Positions 36,831 through 48,950 of a stretch of 64,000 nt of DNA are shown one piece after another (position 1 is the stretch's first letter; the number at the start of each line of letters is the position of its first letter). A program made the translations under genes and the position numbers. The DNA lies in NCBI RefSeq assembly GCF_051020985.1, contig NC_135003.1, positions 3,186,001-3,250,000 of the forward strand, read 5' to 3'. The notes below the pieces were generated by a model. It did not search any database and was not told where the DNA came from. It was given only the letters and a program-made list of their open reading frames with translations. This DNA is from Nomia melanderi (taxonomy: Eukaryota; Arthropoda; Insecta; Hymenoptera; Halictidae).

Positions 36831-38720
36831 GGCGGCAAAGAGGCCAACTGCATTACCGCCCGAAGACAGCTGCGTTACGAGCAGCGGGTACTTCTGCAAG
36901 TCCAGCTGCTCTCAAGGAACCCGGCACCGGGTTCAATATCCGAAGATAACTAGTTCGTCCGATCAGAAGATAACGCATCAACCAGTCAAGGAAACGTGGC
37001 CTCGACCGATAACAACTGAACTCGATTTTCAAGCTCGTAAAATGGAAACGAGAACTAAATGAACACGCCATAACGATGTAATTCATTTATTAAGTGGTTT
37101 CCAGAAACCAGTACGGTGAGACTTTCTTGTTGTACCTACACTCGGGAAGATCCTTGCTAAGTAATTTACAACCGTTGCGATTGGATTCATTATTAGATGA
37201 TAATAATGTTTCAACGAACAGCAATGTCGCGCTCTTTAATGTAACGGTCCGTGAAATGTTTGACCGGTTAAGAATACGAACTTTCTCCACGTGGGTTGGA
37301 GAACAATGTCCATCGAAGATCATACCTTAATTTTAGAACTTTTGCGTAATATACTGAAGACTTGCCTTTGTAAAAGAGCAAAAGGAATTGTTCCAAACAG
37401 GAATAATGAATTTGATTTTCACTGCATCAGATATGTGTGACATCAGGATATCGAAATAGAATTTCCGTCAGACATTGTATGTAACAGCAACGGCGGCCGC
37501 GTTAATGGCCGCCGCTTGAACCGGAGGCATCATCGCGGAACGGTTAAAAACGCGTGGCGCTCGAAACGGTCCGAAGAATTTCAATATCGTTTCAGAGTGA
37601 TTCAAAGAGGAGGGAACGGTTAAGGGATTTGCATACAAACCGAAAAGGATCGTCCGCATAAACCCGACATTTTGGAAATCTTGCCGCGTTAATCGGACGG
37701 CCGGACAGTTACGCTCGAATTTCCGCGTATTTCATCGGAACGGGTGAATACCTATCGAAAGTTATCGCTGCCTCGGTTTCACAAGCCTTATATTTTACGA
37801 TCGATCTGGCCGTAAATTCGCCGCGAAACCAGCAAAGAGCCTAGCGCACATTTTATTACCATTTTCACCGTCAACTGCGCTAACAAAGATGGTATCGTCC
37901 GACCATTCTTTATACCGTCTTGGCCCCGCTTTTTGTTTCGACCTCCTTCTTTTTTCTCTTTTCCGTTCGAGAAAGAGTTCGAGAGAGAGTGATGAAGAGG
38001 ATGAGCGAGTGGAAAGAATGGCACAAAGGGGACCGACACGTAATCGAACCGGGGCGCCGCGATTCTCACTTTTATTCCGGCTTATTTTGCAATAACCCTT
38101 TTCGTGGCGGGACCCCGTGGGTTCCACGGGGTCGGCGCTATAAACGTGGCAACCGATGCGCTTATTTACGGCGGCGAAAATAGTAAATTATCGAATCGAC
38201 TGCGCGTTGACGATCCCGGGACTCTTTCAAGGGAACATTTATTAGGCGCGAAACGACGGTGCCTCGGAAATTAATGGTGGATCCGCCGGCCGAGGTATCT
38301 GGGGATATAAAATATTTCGGACGGTGGGAGACCATCGTTAACGCGCCACTACCTAGAACTGGCCTATCTCGTTAGCGACGCGATCGTTAAGATCTCCGGG
38401 ACATCGCGTGATCTCCGGGCTCGCGTTTAACTTTTACCCAATTAGGTAATCGATGCTTCGCCCGGGCCAATCGAATATACAACCGATACTGATCTCCGTG
38501 GCCTTTTAGAAGCCGGGGACATCTTGGCCCACCGCGACCATGGCCGAGAGTCTGACCATCGTTCGCCAAATGGCAGCGCGACATATTAATTGATCGAAAC
38601 GCGTGGTAATTAAAAAGTGTTTAGGCTCGTGAGCAAGAACGCCTGAAGTGAAATCGTATCGATGCTACAGTTCTTGTGTAACAATCGAGATTTATGTTTC
38701 GAGTGGGCCGGGGTACTATT
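36830..38720. other. Large GC-rich island
   Basis: One of the largest islands. Contains a GAGA-type stretch (TTCGAGAGAGAGTGATG at about 37,977) and GCCAT cores on the minus strand at about 37,504, 38,540 and 38,568. GATATAAAAT at about 38,304 resembles a TATA box. GAGA and PHO-type (GCCAT) motifs together occur in Polycomb response elements, so a regulatory role is possible. Frames of 60-110 codons on both strands have no domain. Confidence 0.5.
37491..37514. repeat. Perfect 8-bp GC hairpin
   Basis: CGGCGGCC pairs with GGCCGCCG across the loop GCGTTAAT. Confidence 0.7.
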
Positions 38721-39830
38721 TAGTCATCAATCACTCTGGAAAAGCGTCAATAAAAAGGAATTTATTTTGCGTTGGAATGATATGAAAGTCTGTGAATATT
38801 AAGCTATTATGCTGGTCGATGGAGGTTACCTGGTACATGTGGTTTTCAGTTTATAATGGATTTCTATCGGTAAAAGTTTCCAGTGGCGCGTTGATGTAAA
38901 CGATCCTGTTGCGTGAGTGAAAAGTAATTGAATAAATGTTTGCATGTACCTATATTTCTTTTACGTATTAATTGTTAATATCGTTGATATTTTCACACGC
39001 TCGATTTTCCCAGACATTGGATGTAAATTGATTTTTATAATCAATTTACAACTCGAATTGCTATTCATTCTGATTTATGATTATTGAGATGTTGCCTGTC
39101 AATTTGTTTTCCAATCGAATCTTTTTTGTTGATCAACGTGTGATTTTATACCTTCATAAACTTTTGTCAGAAAATAAACGACTTCGAAAGTAATTACCCC
39201 TTAGCTTTAATGGTACCTGACTGATCTTCTATTAAGAAGTATAACTTGAAATTTATATATTAATTATACCTTTTGCTGTATATAATAACTATCCAATAAT
39301 ACATAAATTAGCCAACAACACACTCGAAGCTTAAGTGTTCATTCGTTGTCTTTAATAACGAGAAAGGAGCAACTGATCGAAAACAGGAACATAACACTGA
39401 AGAGGGTTATTTCTCAGTAATACATTAATAGCACAATAAAAGCACGTTTAAAATGATAAAATTTGATTCCAATTTCAAACGTAGATTTTTAAAATCATCA
39501 CAATGTTGATAACAGCATATAAGCAACAACAAAAATATTTAATGTCATCAAACACTTATAATCAAACTTCATAATTCTACATTCACAAGGAACAGTATCA
39601 TCATGTTACACAGACTACATATAATGAACAATCAAATTTAACACTAGTTATTATCATTTGTTCCGATAACAGTCATTAAACATGTAACATGACACAGTAA
39701 GCGCATCTCTACTGGATAACATCTCTCCTCCTTCAATCTAATCCCAACAATACACGCCATCGTCATTTTTTAACATCAAACAAGCTAGTTTCAAACATCC
39801 CAAGCCTCTAAACATTACAACTAATCACGC
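38720..39830. other. AT-rich DNA, G/T-rich to A/C-rich
   Basis: 38,761-38,820 has 14 G and 5 C; 39,781-39,840 has 6 G and 19 C. The change from keto-rich to amino-rich occurs within 1 kb. No gene. Confidence 0.6.
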
Positions 39831-40257
39831 ATCCGCCGACAGGGTAACCAAGATCAGCCCCGCGGAGTATCTAGATCGCCCCACATCCTCGTCGCCGTAC
39901 ATTCCCATCCACGTCTTCCCGATAGCATCCCAGATAACCGAGCGTCCATACATAATCCACGGAAACCATAGAATAACGAAGAGGTGCACCGATTATTATT
40001 AGTCCCGCCATTAAACATCTCAGATGTTCACATCAGGCCGACCGTAAAACGACACGAAAACTGTCCGCATCGTTTTATCATCGAACCATGAAAGAGAAAA
40101 TCTATTCGCGGCCGCGTCCTTAAGCAGAACGTCATAATCCCCATGAATCCGTTTCGCGGTTGCATCAGGGTGGATACCTGCACGTATAGATCCAGCCGTC
40201 GATCCCAGGCGCCGCGCCGCGTCGTTCGCCGGTAACGACCAGCACAATAGCGGCGAG

Positions 40258-40272
40258 CCCTTATTTATAGGG
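40258..40272. promoter_or_regulatory. MEF2-like or TATA-like site
   Basis: CCCTTATTTATAGGG is a near-palindrome holding a perfect MEF2 core (YTAWWWWTAR). On the minus strand it reads as TATAAATA in GC-rich DNA, so it could be a TATA box for leftward transcription. Confidence 0.3.
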
Positions 40273-40972
40273 TAGTAAAAATTTAAATAAATTCCCACCC
40301 CGCGCGAGGGAACGCGCGGCGGCGGCGGCCCTTCTCGGTCCCGCGGCCGTGGCTTCGGGTTCGCGGTTATTTATTCACTTAATGCGAGCGGGGCCTGGTA
40401 TCTCCGCCGCGTCATTATTCGATTTTCGGCAGAAGTTTTACCGTCCCGACCCGAACGGGGTCCGGGCCCGGGGCCCGGGGTTCGCGGACCCGTAGACGAT
40501 CGTTCAGTAGTAAATTTTCACCCTTCCCACCCGGGCAGTAAATTTACCTTCGCCTTTCAATAGGACCACGCCAACGGAAGGACCGCACTCCGCCGCGTCG
40601 GAGAGCCTTGCCCCCTCCTCCACCCTCTTTCCTTCGCCCCTCTACCGTTGCCTGGGCAGCCTTCAGTCTTTCTCTTCTCATCGTTCCACGTTTTCACCCG
40701 TCGCCTTTCTCCTTTTCCTCACGATGACGCGCGTTCCTCTCCGCGGCGCAGCTTTCCCTTCGTTTTTATTAGTTTTCGCCGCGATGGCGATCGCCGCGCG
40801 GCGTCCGCGATGGTGGCGACGACGATCAATGGGGCCTGGTAGTGGTGGCGGCGGACAACCAGCGGACAAACCCGGTGACCGGTGATACGAGGAGAACACG
40901 GCGGTGGCGGTGGTCGACGCGATGGTAGTGGTAGACGATGACGACGGGTAGACGCGACGATGGGCCCTCTCA

Positions 40973-41007
40973 TTTTCTCTCCCTCTCTCCTTTCTCTTTC
41001 TTTCTCT
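40973..41007 (+). repeat. Pure pyrimidine tract (35 nt)
   Basis: Uninterrupted C/T run in the GC-rich island. Could form triplex DNA or serve as a pyrimidine-tract protein or GAGA-factor site on the other strand. Confidence 0.75.
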
Positions 41008-41120
41008 GTTCGGCCAAAGAGGAAAGGCGCCGATGGAAGGAGAGAAATTCTCGGCAAGGCTGCGAATTCACGGGTTGGGCGTGGACAATATTTATGTCCG
41101 CTTCCACCGACCGTTATCAT

Positions 41121-41160
41121 TCCTCTTTTCTTTTCCCTCCTTTTTCCCCCTTTTTTCTCT
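41121..41160 (+). repeat. Pure pyrimidine tract (40 nt)
   Basis: Uninterrupted C/T run, then TG, then 18 more pyrimidines almost without break. Lies 113 bases right of the other tract. Confidence 0.78.
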
Positions 41161-42499
41161 TGCTTTCTTTTCTTTCTTTCACCCCGACTGGTACCAACGC
41201 AGGAATCCGTGTTGCGTCCTGACTTTTCTGCTCGTTTTTCCTTTCGGCGCGAGGATGCTACCTACCCGTGTTCTGCCTGCCAACACGGCCAGCCGGCCCA
41301 TCTTGGCTGGCTGACTCTGCCTGCCTGCTTCCACCGATCGTCGGACCGTTTTTAGTAGACCGCTGGCGACCGTGCCCTTTTACATATTAATAACGCCGTT
41401 CGAACGCCCCGGCCCCCGGTTTGCTACCCTCTTCACGGGGAAAAATGAAACGAGACGCTTCCGCCCGTCGATTCACCGAGTTTGGCCGGCCGCTGACGAT
41501 ATTTATGTACCGATGAATTTTAACCGATCGACCGCCAGCTGACCATTCAACCGCCCCGCTCACGGTCCGCGTTTCGTCTCCCCTCCTTCGTCCCCGTACG
41601 ACGATCCTTTGGGTCCACCAGGATGCGCCTTCCACGGTCCGAGCAGCTTTTTCTCGTCCGGCAAATCGGCTGTCGCCGAATTTGGCTCGAGGCCCGGCTT
41701 GCCCTCCTTTCGAGGGCCCCAGCCGACACCGGGACCACGATGTCGGATCGACATCAATCTGACGCTGAACCAGTATGACTTTATCAATCTCGACACCGAT
41801 CAGTCCAGCAAATCTCTTGTAAAGCAGCCTCACTTAAAAGGATTCGCAACGGTACCGCGTGACCGATGAAATCACCCTTCGGTTTCCTTTCTTTTTTTGG
41901 CGATCTTATGATCGGTTGATATTACGCGTGCGAACAGTGAGAGACAGCGGGTTGTTGCTAAAGAATGTTGAAGTTTTTGGGTCTTTGACTGAGGATATAT
42001 TGAAAAATATTTTATTCAGCGATATTATAACAATCTTAGGTAATCAGAACATCGACTACCAAATGTTAGAATGTATTTTTCGCTGAGGATATGTCATTTA
42101 TCTTGACGATGGAACTCTGCTACTTCTTTAAAGTGGTTTACGATGAGATTAAAATAAACCTACCATTTCTTCCTGTTTTTATAAGGATGTTCGATAATAA
42201 AGGACTTCTTATATGATTATATTTAATTCCTTGCTTCATGACTTCTATGAGACCTACACTAATTAGTGACATTTTAACATTAGAAACTATCCAGAAGGTA
42301 AAAGATATCTGTATTCATTCCTAATCCGCCAATATTAATATCAAAAAATCAGTATTTCATTTTGACTTAAATGAAATAAATAATTGTAACAGTTATCAAC
42401 TTCTACTTCAAATCTTTCCAACATTCCCAACTCGACGTTACATCACAAAGGCTGAAACACAATTCAAACAACTAATCTCCAGGATCTCCTTCCAATTTA

Positions 42500-43560
42500 A
42501 CCCAGACTCGAATAACTCGCGTATCCGTCGGATCGCCGGCGCAAATCGGAACTAGCCCCAAAGATCCGAGGAACACGAGGTTACAGATCCGAGGATATCA
42601 GCGATCACGTCGTAAATCCCGGGTCTTTCCTATCTCCAGCGCGTCGCGTCGCGTCGGGGCCGGGAAGAAAATAGCCGTTTCCTAGGAAATCGAGCGGTGG
42701 TCAGCAACAAGTAGAGTGGTACCGGTGTCGCGGTAGAGGGTCGGGTCGGGTGATAAATTTGTGAAACCAATTTAAGATCGCGGGTACAGGGGAGACGTAC
42801 AGCGTGTCCTGAGAGGATCCTTTATCTGTGTCCCCTCGCGCGGAACGTACACATATCAACTTTTTATCTCGGCCGAGACAATTCGACAACGACCACGCGT
42901 CCTTATAAACCGCGCTATGCCGCATAAGTATCCCCCCCTCGGCCCACATTCTGACCGCGACAGGGTAAAAAGGCTGGTATCGCGCCGGAAAAACCCTTTG
43001 CGCCCCTTGTCCCAGTCCCTCCGCCTGGTTTTTTATCTTCCCTCCCCGCCCGTTGTCCCGGGGATAACCCGTGAATCCGGGATAACCGACAGATAAAACG
43101 GTCGTGTACAAAATATTTGATAAAGTCTGGTGACCAACGCGCGCCGACGACAATTTACGAGGCAGATTGCGAAATTCCTGGCGTCAATACGCTCCGAGGA
43201 CTTCTGCCGAAATTATGTTATCGCGGGAAACGGAGCGCGGCGTTAAGTATTTCTGGGCGACACGCCGGGACGGCCGATCCCGGGATAACTAACGCCGCGT
43301 GTAACGGGGATGTAATTTCCGAGGCGGGTCGTACGCACACGCGTATCTGCGCCGGTTGTCGAGTAAATTCTGCGGACCGATATTTCCTCGGGTAAATTAA
43401 GTTATTACGGATACGGGCACGGCGAAGGATATTTTTTTTTTGAGATATCGCCGGCGAAACGAAACGAGTGGCCCGGCTGTAATTTTATGGGAATGAATTT
43501 CTTGTATCGATACCGATTGCTTTCGTGGGGCTCTCTTTTGAGGTGTATCGAGGCGAGGTC
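42500..43560. other. GC-rich island
   Basis: Short CGCGT tandem at about 42,640. Left flank 42,421-42,480 has 5 G and 19 C; right flank 43,561-43,620 has 12 G and 7 C. The 150-codon minus frame at 42,701-43,153 is unrecognised. Confidence 0.6.
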
Positions 43561-43675
43561 TCTATTTCATGTGTGCTTAAATGTTTTCGGGTAATAATGC
43601 AGTTGTTTTTTTCGTTCTGATGATTTTTAAGCTTCGAAGCGGTGATAGACAGTTCGGGGATCTCCCTTAACCCTT

Positions 43676-44319
43676 TGTACTGCAGAAGTGTCTCACTGGA
43701 AATACTCTATATTTTCTAATGAAATACAAACGATATTTTCTGAAACTAACTTGACGAGAAATCGCACATAAATACAGGAACAAAACCTGTATTTCATTTC
43801 AATATTTGACGTATTGATGCATTATGCGAAGTGTAATATTGAATATCAAACTTTACGATTTTGCCGTGCCAATTCAATTGGCAACTGAGAAGCTATACTG
43901 TTACTTCAGAAGAAGAAGTAATACTGTTACTTCCAAAAATTCTTTTCGGAGGATTGTGACTGAATAAAGAGGTATGAATAAATTAAATAAAATGAATTTA
44001 CACTGTACGTTGCATATTATAATATACTAATGCTTAATTTAGAATTTTATAATGGATTGTAATAAATTGTAACACAAAATTGTTATAATTGGGAAAAAAT
44101 ATATAGCTTTAGAAATTTACTGGTAGTGAGTGCTCAACAGTAACAGGTTTCAACTGAGTTTTTCTCTTTTTAATTTTTCATGGGTAACTGAATGGTTCTG
44201 TAAAATAAAACGGTGAGCATGAATAATTAATGAGTATTAACAGCCATATTACCTTCGTTACAAATAAAATAAGGGGTGTTTACGTGGAGCGCATAAAATT
44301 CCCGCGGCAGTGAACGTGT
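43676..44319. mobile_element. Possible long TTAA-flanked element
   Basis: TTAACCCTTTGTACTGCAG near 43,672 pairs with TTAACACGTTCACTGCCG, the reverse complement of the sequence ending near 44,323. The right terminus resembles the family at 54,637 (CACGTTGAATG). The interior is AT-rich and non-coding. At about 650 bases it may be a composite of two decayed elements. Confidence 0.35.
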
Positions 44320-44399
44320 TAATGCGAACACGAAATTATTTAAGAGCTCCGTGCTCGATGATCCTTGCGGTGGACGAACCACTGCGACTTCCCTTTTAG

Positions 44400-44461
44400 T
44401 GCGGTATGAAATATTTCACCGCAGGCCGCAAACGAAAAGCAATTACTGGACATTAAAAGTG
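44400..44461 (+). CDS. Possible internal coding exon (unassigned)
   Basis: A strong acceptor (GACTTCCCTTTTAG) and a donor (AAAGTG then GTAAGA) bound 62 bases with one frame open throughout, reading RYEIFHRRPQTKSNYWTLKV. A second frame encodes CGMKYFTAGRKRKAITGH then a stop. No family recognised and no neighbour exon found. Confidence 0.12.
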
Positions 44462-44469
44462 GTAAGACG

Positions 44470-45960
44470 GGAGGCACACGGACCGTAGGAGATAAGAGAC
44501 TGCGCGGGTGGCAATAAGCCCTTTTTTTTAACGAAGACAGTCAGAAGGTTCTTCTTTTTGCGATCGGCGTGCGTGTCTAAGGGTCCATTGTTACTGACGA
44601 ATCGATCTTTAACAAAGATAAAATAATTGGCTACTTGGATCAGTCGTTTTTATCTATGACAACACTTAAAATATTTAACCAATTAAATACTGAAAATTAA
44701 TATAAATTTTCGGTATAATTACGAGTATGAGTGTACTGATGAGTAAATGTAGGTATATGTGTAATATAAATAAGTATGTAAGATGTTTGGAATATTCTAG
44801 ATTATTAATTTTCGAAAATATTGAATTTGCATGCATGTAAAATGGATCTAGAATATTCCATGTATTTGAAGTTAATGAATAGTGACGAAAGAATGTTCAA
44901 ATATGTACAAGTGAGATGGATGTATTCAAATATTTATAAATTAATTTTCCGTTATTGTGCATCTGAGCATCGTGCAAATAACTTGTGAAAATTGAGTCGT
45001 TAGAAATATTATTTATATCAATAAATTCTGTTTCTCCTACGTAATTTGCTAACTTAATTAAAATATAATTATTACATAAGTGAAAAATAAACATCTAATA
45101 GACATTCATTCCATTCAAATATTTTAACTGTGTATATTTTTTTAATTTTCATTGAAAATTTGAGATATTGGTATCTGTTTTACTGCTTGAAAATGCGTAA
45201 AACTATAATTCAAATTGCTTAACTCGTCTCTGCGGACATTTAACCGCAACGTTACTAGTGTGTTTCCTTCTTATCTATTTTCCACTTACGTTTTTTCTGC
45301 CTCTTTACTTTAATGTACATTAAATAATGTACATTAATTACACAGACCATGCAGTAAGCAGATAAATAAGAAAACACGAAGATCCCTTTTAAACAGCTTG
45401 CTCATTTACTATTTTTTTAGAAACTCGTTTAAGCAATTTATAAAAGTGTATTTGAATAAATTTTCATTTTTCTACTGCACTTGTCTAAAAAAGTAGATAA
45501 AATAATGTTTAAACGGTAATATGACATTTTGCCATTAGATTCAATATGGCTGCTCGCGCGAGAACTGGTTTGATTTCCGAACATGAAGGAAACCTTGAAG
45601 TTCAGGATGGAAAATATATTAACAGATTAAACTAAATGTAAAAGAAAAGTATTGAAATATCGATTAATTCCAAACTAATCTCACCCTGTACAATTATCAA
45701 AAGATATTACTGACCACTTAAAACATAGCTAAATATGTGAAGCCTTTATCAATAAACACGTTAATGGTCGCAACAACCGCTCCCAAAGAATACTCCGAAG
45801 AAAATGGATATTTCCACCCAAAAAAAGCAAAATACATTTCAATTTACAAAACAAAAATCTTGAAATAACTTTATCGGCAAACCAAATGAGCCCATCGCCT
45901 ACGCGAATTGCCAACACCAAAACTCACTAACAAGCTTCCAATTCCATCGAATGAGAAGCA
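44470..45960. other. AT-rich DNA
   Basis: No gene. Contains two overlapping palindromes based on TTAATGTACATTAA at 45,310-45,337 and the inverted HSE-like pair listed separately. Confidence 0.55.
44788..44860. promoter_or_regulatory. Inverted pair of heat-shock-element-like sites
   Basis: TGGAATATTCTAGA (44,788-44,801) is repeated exactly in inverted orientation as TCTAGAATATTCCA (44,847-44,860). Each fits alternating GAA/TTC units at 5-base spacing (GAAnnTTCnnGA), the heat shock factor consensus. A TTTTCGAAAA palindrome lies between them. No adjacent gene or core promoter is recognised. Confidence 0.35.
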
Positions 45961-46720
45961 CAAGGAAAATCAGAAAAAGGTTTCCTCGATACCATCGTGA
46001 CAGTCCCGATATCAGGGATCGCCTAAGTTATTACGAAACCGCGGAACACCGAGGCGAAAGCGTATGTAAATGCCCGCCGTATATTAAACGAGAAACTACG
46101 ATTAATTAAATGCCGCGGTGCTCGTCGGTGAAAAGAAGAGGGGACCCGCGTCTCGAATTACTGTTGCGAACGCGTTACCCTCGTAAATATGTGACGACAC
46201 AGGGTATAACACATGTTGCCGGCCGAGGCACACATGCATTACATTGCCGAAGCGCGTCTTAACTAATCGGAGTTATGGTAGCTGGGCGGTCTGCACCATT
46301 TCGCATTTCAATGCATACACCGGTGTGATTTGCGAGGGCGAGCCCCGGTACAGTCGGTAGATAGTCTCACTCGTTCCCCCCAGTCGACTTTTTCTTCCTC
46401 TCCACGTTTTGCCCTCTCCGTTCGCTGACCACATACCAACTACATCCACCCTGCCCCCTCCTACTCCCCCTGTTTTTTCCATCCCACTGAGATACAGTGA
46501 GTCACAGAAGTATTCCACCCACCCCCCTGCTATGCAGTTGTTTCGCGAGGTACCATGAAACAGAGAGCGGCCTCTATGATGATATGGGTCGCTTGATTCT
46601 CGAGCGATTAAAACCCTTTATCTTTCCTTTTTCTTTCTGGTCGGCGAGCGCCAACGTTACTTTATTCTGAATAATTTCGTGGGATAAGGAAGAATTATTG
46701 TCTTCGTCGCGCGTGTATGT
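45960..46720. other. GC-rich island
   Basis: Left flank 45,841-45,900 has 6 G and 14 C; right flank 46,741-46,800 has 20 G and 3 C, the sharpest flip in the window. No ORF above 81 codons. Confidence 0.6.
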
Positions 46721-48950
46721 TAGATCTGAAGGTCGAGTGCGGGGTTGTTGCGAGTGAAGCGGACTGTTTGGATGTTTTATTGAAAAAGAAGTATTGAATA
46801 TATTCAGACGAAGTTTAAACTGGGATGTGGGAATGGTTTTGAAGTTACTTATAGGGTAATTTGGAAGAGTGCGGTGTGTTCGTGTTTAGTTTTGTAGCAT
46901 TGATAAATAGAGCAGTCCCGTTTTTGGCAAATAAGAATTAATAAACGTTTAAGTTATACGGTGTTGCATAATAATTTCCTGATTACTAACGTGTGAGTGA
47001 CATGTTTTCATTGAAATCATTGCTCGAAACAACGTTGAAAAATCTTGTAGATTATCTTTATAAACCAGTTTAATCCGCGTGATAATATTATCAATAGGTC
47101 CTAAATAAAATGTTCAAATTGTTCATTCTTTTATAACAACCAGACATTAACAAAGTAATACATTATATAATTAGTATATAATATTCAATATTGTAACAAA
47201 TTCAATTTCGAATCTTCGCCTCAAATTCTCCATACTATAAACGACGAAATCCTTTCTCCTAATCTTTGTACCTACAAATAAAAAGTTCTGGCACCCGTGA
47301 ACGTCTCAATCCGAAATAAAACGAGAAAGTTCCATCCAGAAAAATACATTTTCCCTCGGCGGTATATTCAAATTAATTATGACCGAACCAATAACTTCAT
47401 TAAAGAAGCGTTGCAATGAAAAAATTCGCGCGATTGCCGTGGCTCTCGTTTCACGTGAAAGAAGAAAGAAAAAAAAGGGAGAAGTTTTTAGCTACGGCCG
47501 TCGAAAGTATCGGAACCAAGTGGCAGCCAAAGAGCAAACACGAATCAATCAGACGATAAGTGACCATTTCGAGCGGTGAGAACGATAAAGTCGGCGATTA
47601 TTAGTCAGGCCTTTCCATTCCGTTTAAAAACCTTCCGCGTTTAAAAGACGCCCGTGTATCGTTACGCCAATAACGCCCCGACGCTTTAAAGGTTCGACCG
47701 ATTATTGCTCGCTGGCTTTTACGAACCGACGTATATGGAAAGTTACGGCACGCCCGTGAACGTGTGCGCTAGTGCGAACTTGCCCACACTCCCCGTCTAC
47801 TACTGTTCGCCAGCTGCCGGGACCACCCCTCGCTTGATGGAAACGGGATCGTTTCTGTTGTACCGACGCACTTTCTTTTATTTTTGTAGATTAACCTGTA
47901 ATTTACAGATTGTTCCGTCGCTAATTTTTGCTTGTACCCGCGAGATCTATACGACTGGCTAACAAAACGTTTAATGGGGCGAAGTTGATTTTGTGCGCAC
48001 AGTGTTTCACAAATGCAGGTAAAAATTTCAGGTAACTCTTGTGATTTATTTTGCGACGAAAATTGTTAGAATTACTTTCTTGTTGATCACTTTTCAGGAA
48101 AGGAATTATATGTTTATCGTGGATAGTTGTTTAAATTAAAAATTCACAGATGCGAATCAAAGAATATTTAAAGTCTTTACTATGTGTTACTTTTATGACT
48201 AACATAAAAATGAGCAGGGTATATAAATCACGGAAATATTTATTTACGAGATATTCATTATTGACATATTGAGAGCTATTAATGTATTTATTTACGAAAT
48301 ACACACTATTCCATTTTTAGGAAGTAATAAACTTCTAGAAACATTTTTTTCATAAATCCTTCATATCGGGACTCAGGACATTCTTCAGCGCGTGAAATCG
48401 AGATTAGCATTACATATTGGTATTAAGTACGAATAGCATAATTATAATTTAACGTTATCGCAATAACAGGAATTACGTGCATTTATTAAATAGTACATGT
48501 TACTTATTCATAACTTCGAAAACTTCAATCTTCCAACCCCTATACATTATCTCTTTTTACTTCATTCATCGAGTATTTTCTATTCTCAAACCCTCAAATC
48601 TTTCTTCGTCATCCCATGTATCGCTTTACCTTTATCTACAGAATATATAATCAACTCTTCTACCCAGACCTCCAGAATACCTAGTAGAACACAACACCGA
48701 AGCGAAGTTCACTCAACAGGTGGCAATGCAAGTATGCGCACAGTAAACAGCGTTCGAAGGTTCGAACGAAAATGGATCAGTACCGAGACGTGTGGCGCCG
48801 GTTGTCTCAAGGGCATTCGACTTCTTTAGCCTCTGATTTTTCTAAATCACGCCATAACCTGGATGATATAGTGGATCATTGAGAATGAAACGCGCGCGAG
48901 CCCGAAGTGTGGTTCCCTTCGACGCGGTATATCACGCGAATATTTTAAGC
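46720..48950. other. AT-rich DNA with GC patches at 47.3-47.96 and 48.7-48.95 kb
   Basis: No recognised gene. CAG-GTAA strings occur twice at 48,015-48,032 but without a strong pyrimidine tract. The 85- and 110-codon frames show no domain. Confidence 0.5.

Larger units (their letters stand above)
39830..41900. other. Largest, most GC-rich island
   Basis: Peak at 40,300-40,500, with a 19-base uninterrupted G/C run at 40,462-40,480. Many overlapping frames, up to 148 codons (41,387-41,833, minus), none with a domain. Composition and two pure pyrimidine tracts suggest an open, regulatory or promoter-like region; no TSS can be assigned. Confidence 0.6.

Noticed and set aside
47685..47705. tRNA B-box-like GGTTCGACC
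   Set aside because: No A-box, acceptor stem or cloverleaf could be found around it; the same holds for similar strings near 19,142, 20,573 and 36,930.
48009..48036. Tandem CAG-GTAA junctions as recursive splice sites
   Set aside because: No adequate pyrimidine tract precedes either junction.
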